Made by a program: the position numbers and the translations under genes
Source of the DNA: Orobanche coerulescens
Lineage: Eukaryota > Streptophyta > Magnoliopsida > Lamiales > Orobanchaceae
DNA: 64,000 nucleotides
Assembly (NCBI GenBank): GCA_033398695.1
Contig: CM065815.1
Coordinates: 99,476,501 to 99,540,500, forward strand
Direction: 5' to 3'
In this document: positions 57,678 through 64,000 of the stretch, piece by piece
Numbering within the stretch: position 1 is the stretch's first letter
Layout of the letters: each line of letters starts with the position of its first letter
The notes under the pieces: model-generated
What the model saw: only the letters and a program-made list of their open reading frames with translations
Database searches by the model: none
Told to the model about the DNA's origin: nothing

Positions 57678-58385
57678 TGAACTATATATTGGTAGCAACT
57701 AGGTTGTGAATGTTTATTCATATGGTATGAATGCACAAGCGTGCTTAAATAAATTAATGTGCAAGGTGTAACATTAATCGCGAAAATTCTCCCACGACAA
57801 ATTATTAAATTTGTAAGGTTTCAAGGTTTTCCTTCCCTCCATCGAGCTTTCGGGAAATGGAAATCCAAACCGGATGTGCTATGCTTTCGAGTTATTGGGG
57901 TAGCCATTCGGGGAGGATGGATAAATTACCAGGAGCGCATTGGATACCTTCGGTTGGAGCAAATTTTATCCCTAGAAACCTGATAGGTTACCGGATAAGA
58001 TTCAATTATGAAACTGATTTGCGTTGATGATGTAAACTTAACTTGTTCACGAACCATAGAAACCGTATAGGTTGAGGGGAGTGAACAAGGGGAAAAAGAA
58101 GATCGAATCATCCATTAGATGGATTGGTGTTGGACACCACTTTATGAAAATTAATAGACTAGAAACCTGTTTGGTTGCCCTCTATTAAGATTTATAAAGA
58201 ACTCGATCGCCACTATGACGTAGCGCGAATGATACTTCTGGATTTCACACGGGAGTGTGTTATTTCGATAAAAATAGTGGGAGTTGGGTAACAAGAATAT
58301 AAAAGACCTTACTTCTTTACTCAGATCATAATTAAATGAGTCACTAATTTATCTGTCGTACTTAAATACAGACATAACTCTCAAT
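57678..58385 (+). repeat. Copia-2 5' terminal region
   Basis: Non-coding sequence with the same blocks, inverted, as 57056-56744 and 36099-35703. It starts TGAACTATATATTGGTAGCAAC. No clear primer site. The LTR and leader are not separable from the sequence alone. Confidence 0.55.
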
Positions 58386-59160
58386 ATGACTATGAATCAA
58401 CTCACAATTCTACTCGAAAAGAACACCTTGAACGGACCTAACTTTGTGGATTGGCTTCGCAATCTGATGATAGTCCTCAATATAGAGGCACTGGGATACG
58501 TCTTGGAGACAGACATTCCGGTACCTCCAGTGCGGATAAGAGCCAATCAGGAAGAGATGAAAACTACAAAAAGTGGGTTAAGGATGACGTAAAAGTCCAT
58601 GCATATATGATGGTTTCCATGTCTAATGAGCTTCAGAGAGCTCATGAGAAAATGACTTATGCTAGGCAGATTCTATCTCACTTAACCGAGCTTTATGGTG
58701 AGCACAATCGAATAGCTAGATATGAGATATCCAAGCAATTGTTCGGTGCTAGGATGAAGGAAGGTGAGAAGGTTGGGGACCACGTCCTCAAATGATATCT
58801 ATGATCGAGAGATTGGAGGCTCTTGATTTTAAGATGGATACTTCTCTTCAAACCGACCTTATCCTACAGTCTCTCCATGATTCCTTCTCACAGTTTGTTA
58901 TGAACTTTAACTGCAATGAGATTGCATGTAACTTAGCTCGGCTAATGAACAAACTCGTGACCGCTCAGTCTCAGATGAAGACTCCGCGGATGAAGTAGTC
59001 TGCCCTTGTGATTTCTTCTGGACCTCGGAGGTCTAAGAATAAGAAGAAAAAGACCAAGAAGCAAGAAGAAGGACGCTTGTCTCAAGTGCGGTGAGCTTGG
59101 CCACTGGGCTAGAGACTGTCCAATTCTTCATGGCACTTCAGGTACAGAACTTTTAGTTTT
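58386..59160 (+). pseudogene. Copia-2 gag
   Basis: ATG 58386: LLEKNTLNGPNFVDWL and VLETDIPVPPVR; a frameshift near 58560; MSNELQRAHEKMTYARQIL (58617 on); a second shift at 58793, where one A is missing relative to copia-1 (LKMISMIERL); a stop at 58996 (relative has MKES). A CLKCGELGHWARDCP knuckle is readable near 59085. Breaks differ from those in copia-1, so the two copies decayed separately. Confidence 0.85.
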
Positions 59161-60534
59161 GGAAACAAATTGTTCTGCTACTGTATATTTTACTTCCTGG
59201 ATACTGGATTCTGGTGGTAGTTCTCATATTTGTACCGTGAATCAGGATCTGGAACAAAGTAGGAAGCTTGGAGCTGGAGAAGTAATAATCACTATCGGAA
59301 GCAGGCATAGTGTCGAGGCAACCGACATAGAATCACTTCTTTTGGGTTTAGAATTCGGTCTTGTTCTGACTTTAGAAGATGTACTTATTTTGCCCAAGGG
59401 GCATAAAAACATTGTATCCATTCCGGTCATGGACGGAAAAGGCTTTTCATTTTTCATTGGTGATAGTTCCTGCAAAATTTATTTCAGAAATAAACTAGCG
59501 GGCACAGCTACATTTTTAAATAGACTGTATCATCTAAACCTCAGTAACAAAGTCGTTGTGAATACTATGACTAGGAAGCGTGTTAGGGATGAAACCAATC
59601 AAGTTTTCAAATGGCATCTTAGACTTGGTCATGTTGGTCAGACCAAGGTTTACAAATGGAAAAAGATGGACTTATGGGTCCATTGGGATCGGATCCCTTT
59701 CCTACTTGTGAATCTTGCCTTAAAGGCAAAATTACTAAATCCCCCTTCAGAGGGACTTTTCAAAGAGCCGCTGATAAACTAGGATTAACACATACCGATG
59801 TATGTGGTGCTTTGGAAGCAGCACGTGATGGATATCAATATTTCATTACGTTTACAAATGATCATACTAGGTATGGTTATTTATACTTAATGAAACATAA
59901 ATCCAAGGCCTTTGAGAAATTCCAGAAATTCAAGGCCCTAGTCGAGAAACAAACTGGAAATCATATCAAATCACTTCGGTTGGACCGAGGTGGCGAGTAT
60001 ATGAGTTCGGAGTTTAACGAGTTCCTAAAGGAACATGGAATAGTATCACAACTAACACCTCCAGGTACTCCTTAGTTAAATGGTGTGTTAGAAAGAAGGA
60101 TCCGGACCTTGTTGAACATGGTCTGTTCCATGCTGGGCTATACTGACTTACCAATTTACATGTGGGGGTATGCACTCCTGACTGCTGCTTACATCTTGAA
60201 CAGATGTCCTTCCAAATCCGTTCCTAAAACTCCACATGAGATGTGGGAGGGAAGGAAACCAAGTCATAATCACATTAGGATTTGGGGATGTCCTGCCTAT
60301 GTCAAGAAAACTAAGGTGGAAAAGTTGGAAGCGAGGTCTGCAAAGGGACATTTCATTGGATTCCCGTCTGGGACGATGGGTTATCTATTCTACATGCCCG
60401 AAGATCGAAAGATCATTGTTGATTTACAAGCACACTTCCTTGAATATGAGTTCATTCAGGAAGGCGGAGCACGTAGAAGTATTTCTTTGGAAGAATACAA
60501 TGAAACTCCTCAGGAGACACTTGTGCAATAAATT
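59159..60534 (+). pseudogene. Copia-2 protease and integrase
   Basis: Protease WILDSGGSSHICTVNQDLEQS: the copia DSGA motif reads DSGG, so its last residue is altered. Then FKWHLRLGHVGQTKVYKW, a frameshift, and from 59656 CESCLKGKITKSPF, LTHTDVCGALEA (first Asp), RLDRGGEYMSSEFNEF (second Asp) and a stop at 60073 (CAG to TAG, PQLNG expected). LERRIRTLLNM keeps the catalytic Glu. MWEGRKPSHNHIRIWGCPAYV and FIGFPSGTMG follow. Another stop lies near 60529. Confidence 0.85.
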
Positions 60535-60758
60535 GGAACCGAACCTTCTGAAACACAAGTACAACCACCTCGTAGGTCTAGTAGGGTGTTTCATTTACCT
60601 GAGAGGTATGGCCTTGTGCACTTTGAGGAGCTGGGTCTCCATAAAGTTCCAAGTGATAGTCAAGAGACCGACCCAACAACCTATGACCAAGCGATGGTGG
60701 ATGTAGACTCCGCGAAATGGCGAGAAGCTATGAAAGTTGAGATAGATTCGATGCATGT
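60535..60758 (+). pseudogene. Copia-2 reverse transcriptase, first part only
   Basis: RRSSRVFHLPERYGLVHFEEL and AMVDVDSAKWREAMKVEIDSMH, the start of the copia RT region, cut off at 60758 by foreign sequence beginning TGTTGTTACCC. The catalytic block is absent. Confidence 0.85.
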
Positions 60759-62194
60759 TGTTGTTACCCAAAATATTATTCGAAATGGTTTGCTGGATAT
60801 GGCTACGGGTGAGTAACAAACAAAATGTGAGAGCACGTACGAGGAGTGTAAATAACACAAGATTTGCCGGGGTTGTTAGTCCCGGGCTTGAATGCTCTCG
60901 CGGGATATTATTAATAAGAATTTCGCTTGGGAGTACAGATATTAACGTAAGAGTATAATTAAATTAGTGTAATAACCCTAGCTATCTAGATCTTGAGTAC
61001 TGATGATTGACGGAAGAACCAGAGATGCTCTATGAGTTCTTGAAAAGTATGGAGTTCTCATTTCTGCCGACCGTCTTTCAGTTAAGAGGTTCCGAGAGTG
61101 AGCGAGAGAGATCCAGAAAATCCCTTTTTCCAAATGCTGGAAGGCTCCTACTTATAGGAGAGGAGGTAGTTGGGATGTCTTAACCCCAACCAGGCGATCG
61201 CCTTTCTTGTATTAAATTAAGTGGGAGATCGTCTCAGCACATGGGTCAGTTTCCTTAAAGTCCAAAGCCGCTGCTGGAAGCCAGATGTGTGAACATGTTG
61301 GGATAACAATCCCTGTATTGAAATTGTAGGGATAAACAATCCCTGCATCGAAAGTTTTGACAGAATATTTTGACAATATGCCAATCCATCATACAGCAAA
61401 CAGCTGTATCGAAAAGCTAATCAAAGGTGTCATCCTGTATCGAAGACTTCTCGTAGTCCCAGCAGACAGTGAATCTATCGTACAGCAAAGGAGTCTCATA
61501 AGACTAAGTATGGAAGTTGTCTCGAAACGACAATACAGCTATCATTCCATATAGCATCCAAACAGGACAGGAAGGAATCTTTGTTATTCGCTAAAGTCAA
61601 AGTCCTGTTTAAGAAGATATATTTAAATACTAAAGGATAAAGTATTTAAATATTAAGCCGTCAGAGATCTTCAATCTAGCACAAAATACGGATCGTGTTT
61701 TATTCAAACACATCATCCCGTTGGAACGGACTTCTGCTCAACGGATATATTCAAGAAGGCTATATATATCCCCAGTCTTTGAAGATCGACAGGGAATCAA
61801 CTGATTATCTGACAACGCAAGAAAAACAAACGAAATTATCATCATATACATCTGAGCAAACATATCTCCCAAAGCATACTGCTATTCCAAAAGAAGAGAT
61901 ATACAAGTGCTCAAACTGTGAACAACACATCATCAGCTAAAAGCTCAGAAAGTCAAAGCTGTTGTTCAATCATTGTTCTACCTTTGAACAAAACCCATCA
62001 GCCCTGTGTGGACTGAGAAACCTTGATTTTCCTTAACTGTGTGTGACGGACTTGCATTGAAGAGATGAAGCTTCGGAACTATGTGTGAAGAAGCCATTCA
62101 AGTAATAGCTTAAACCTATCCGTGTGAACGGTTGACGGCTAAGATCATTATATCAATCTGTGTGAACGATATATTGATTAGGTTTGATTATAAA
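60759..62194. other. Unassigned LTR-like sequence between copia-2 and CACTA-2
   Basis: Begins TGTTGTTACCCAAAAT at a clean break in copia-2 RT, as an LTR start would. No coding frame of note. Contains GGGATAACAATCCCTG and GGGATAAACAATCCCTG near 61310-61345 and a TGTGTGAACG repeat near 62122-62168. A solo LTR or truncated LTR element is possible, but no second end or target duplication was found; CACTA-2 starts at 62195. Confidence 0.35.
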
Positions 62195-62213
62195 CACTAC
62201 CAAATTTCACACT

Positions 62214-62645
62214 TTAGCCGACGACTTAAAGTGGTCGGCTAAACCCCAAAGTCGTCGGCTAATCACGCCAGCCGTCGGCTAAAAAACCATCTGCCGATAT
62301 TCGTCGGCCAAGGTTTAGACGACAACTAGACCAAGGTCGTCGGCTAAACCTATTAGAAAAAAAAAATTTAGCCGATGACCTTATCGAGTCGGTCGGCTAA
62401 AACCTGATTATTAAAAAAATAAAAAAAAATTAGCCGACGACCTTTATAAGTCGGTCGGCTAAATCCTGATTATTAAAAAAATAAAAAAAAACTTTAGCCG
62501 ACGACTTTTATATATGTCGTCGGCTAAAACATGTTTTTAAAAAAATAGACTTTAGACGACGACCGTCTTATATGTCGTCGGCTAAAACCATTTTTTTTAA
62601 AAAAATTACTTTAGCCGACGACCTTTGTAAAGTCGTCGGCTCAAA
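62214..62645. repeat. CACTA-2 subterminal hairpin array
   Basis: About seven TTTAGCCGACGAC...GTCGTCGGCTAAA pairs separated by A/T runs, homologous to the CACTA-1 array but diverged unit by unit. Confidence 0.85.
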
Positions 62646-62917
62646 CCTAATTTAAAAAAAAATTAATTCAGATTTAGGGATCCCAAAAACTGTATTTTTT
62701 GCACCTGCAATTTTTATACACCAGCTCTCATTATCAACAACAATCAACGCGCAACACATTCAACTAATACCATCAATAATATGCCCAACATTATATGCAA
62801 CACAACGCACAACACATTCAAGAACATTAATTTCATCAACATACTAGTAGCGTCAACAAAATCACTTACACAATTGTAACACAAATATAAATATACAAGA
62901 GTACTACAACAACACAA

Positions 62918-63750
62918 CTACAATCCACTGCCAAAATCATCTAAATGTCGAAATGTAGTAGTAGAAGGATTACCACCATCCCCTAGATCCTCGTCACGAG
63001 GCTGTGAAGATGGGGTCTGTCCGAAGAGAGAACACGGTGGAGCAGGTGCATGCAGTCCAGCCTGAGTAATGGTCTGAGTCAGCGTCATCATATAGTCCAT
63101 CATGGCCTGATGCTGTCTCTGGAAACTCTCTAACCGCGACTCGCCTCTCTCGCTCGCTCTCATGTAACCGCCTCGAGTCCTCCTTTCATTCTCGCTCGGA
63201 GCTCCTCTCCGCCTCAATCGCCTCCTCGAGATAGGCAGTCCGTGCATCCTGTCCGCGAGGGCGCTGGAAGCCGGGGGTATCTTTCAATACATGGTGACCC
63301 TCGGCTCCCATCATCTTAGTGCGGTACCGACTACCTCTAGGAGGGTAGACGGTACTCCACACCCTAGCGCGAAGATAAGGATCGGCCTGATCGATCTGTC
63401 CAATGGCAGAATCGAGGTCGGTCTTCGCTAAGTCCGGATACTGCTCCCGAGCAATCTCAGCAAGCATCCTCTAAGACTCCTCCCGCACACGCTCCTAAGT
63501 TAATATGAAAATAAATATTTCAATATCAATAAAAGTATGATACAAAGGCATTTATTTTATTACCAAAATAAAATAAAAAAAGACTTACATGCTCCTCGGG
63601 ACGGTTCGGATATGCTTTCTGAGTCACGTAGGCAAATGCGTCCAACGAATCAGAAGAAATGGCCTCGTGCGCAACTCTGGCTAACGATCGAACCTGCATC
63701 GTGATGGTCGATCAAAGACGATTGGTCGTGTTGGTCAAGCTAGTCGCCTT
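62918..63750 (-). pseudogene. CACTA-2 protein, C-terminal exons
   Basis: Minus strand. First block 63750-63592 (SLTNTTNR..., VAHEAISSDSLDAFAYVTQKAYPNRPEEH), probable intron with GTAAGT donor (about 63590-63495), then 63490-62918: MLAEIAREQYPDLAKTDLDSAI, ADPYLRARVWSTVYPPRGS, TKMMGAEGHHVLKDTPGFQR, a Glu/Arg coiled coil, SRLESFQRQHQAMMDYMMT, and the end FRHLDDFGSGL at 62918. A frameshift near 63190-63247 splits the coiled coil, and GAG-stop-GAC-like damage lies near 63471. Better preserved than in CACTA-1 at the N-terminal side. Probably the CACTA accessory (TNPA-like) protein; the catalytic transposase is not in the window. Confidence 0.65.
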
Positions 63751-64000
63751 CAAAAAAATATTATTTAGAATCGAGTTTATATTTAGAATTCAAAAAAAAT
63801 AAAAACTGAAATATTATTATTTTTTATTAAATACTAGCAGTTTTTTTAATAAATAAAATACAATATTCAGATTTTTATTTTTTTTTATGGAAAATAATAT
63901 TCTAGTTTTTATTTTTATTAAAACAATTTATTTCCACTTTTGAATAAAAAATTCCGATTTTTTAATATTAATAATATTCCAGAATTTAAAAAAAAATACC

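Larger units (their letters stand above)
57678..60758 (+). mobile_element. Ty1/copia element copia-2 (3' truncated)
   Basis: Plus-strand copy of the copia-1 family, in order 5' terminal region (57678-58385), gag, protease, integrase and the first part of RT, ending at 60758 (IDSMHV) where LTR-like sequence begins. It serves as the unbroken reference for the solo-LTR and gypsy-3 insertion sites in copia-1. Confidence 0.85.
62195..64000 (-). mobile_element. CACTA (En/Spm) transposon CACTA-2 (right end outside window)
   Basis: Starts with the terminal repeat CACTACCAAATTTCA at 62195, followed by the hairpin array (62214-62645) and coding sequence on the minus strand. It is a copy, in opposite orientation, of CACTA-1; even the AT-rich stretch beyond the coding exons (63750-64000) corresponds to 12500-12868. 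Confidence 0.85.

Noticed and set aside
61695..61940. 81-residue frame as a possible host gene
   Set aside because: No motif or splice structure, and located in LTR-like sequence between two transposons.
1..64000. Bacterial-type defence, operon or viral integration
   Set aside because: All recognisable proteins belong to plant transposable elements; introns and eukaryotic tRNA primer sites exclude a prokaryotic origin, and domain orders fit LTR retrotransposons rather than pararetroviruses (no movement or coat protein frames).

Overview
The window is a gene-poor, transposon-saturated stretch of a plant nuclear genome, probably a eudicot; the species cannot be told from the sequence. The evidence is Ty3/gypsy chromoviruses, Ty1/copia elements, an L1-type LINE with a terminal RNase H, CACTA and Mutator-like (MULE) DNA transposons, a hAT-like MITE, initiator-Met-tRNA-type primer sites and spliceosomal GT-AG introns. 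I found no convincing host gene, tRNA or rRNA. Almost every coding region is a transposon gene, and most carry stops or frameshifts.

Layout, left to right. 1-9638: gypsy element A (minus strand, running off the left edge, pol still open) has inserted into the integrase gene of an older plus-strand copy of the same family (B). 9639-16210: unassigned sequence, then a 5'-truncated LINE (15-bp target duplication at 12170-12184 and 16196-16210) that was itself hit by CACTA-1 (to 14496). 16211-19436: a decayed minus-strand copia gag/protease remnant and LTR-like sequence. 19437-24352: the 3' half of gypsy-2 with its LTR. 24353-26602: an older minus-strand gypsy RT fragment and a related LTR.

From 26603 to about 57056 lies copia-1 (minus), holding a hAT-like MITE (28361-29042), a gypsy solo LTR of the A/B family (31271-33786, 5-bp duplication) and, in its 5' terminal region, complete gypsy-3 (36100-56743, duplication CAACC). 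The 3' LTR of gypsy-3 was hit by a MULE (46513-54873, 72-bp inverted repeats, 10-bp duplication), and the MULE by a gag-only LTR element of the TR-GAG type (47659-51643, duplication AAGAT). Head-to-head with copia-1 is copia-2 (plus, 57678-60758), followed by LTR-like sequence (60759-62194) and CACTA-2, inverted relative to CACTA-1 and running off the right edge.

The most interesting unit is the MULE. It carries a MURA-type transposase (minus, internally deleted) and, convergent to it at the other end, an intact two-exon gene for a small GRF zinc-finger, coiled-coil, C-terminal-membrane-anchor protein. This is the gene layout of maize MuDR (mudrA/mudrB), with an apparently unrelated second protein. 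Other notable signals are arrays of palindromes in several elements: GTAC-centred sites in the A/B-family LTRs, ACACGG hairpins in the TR-GAG LTRs and GCCGACGAC hairpins in the CACTA ends.
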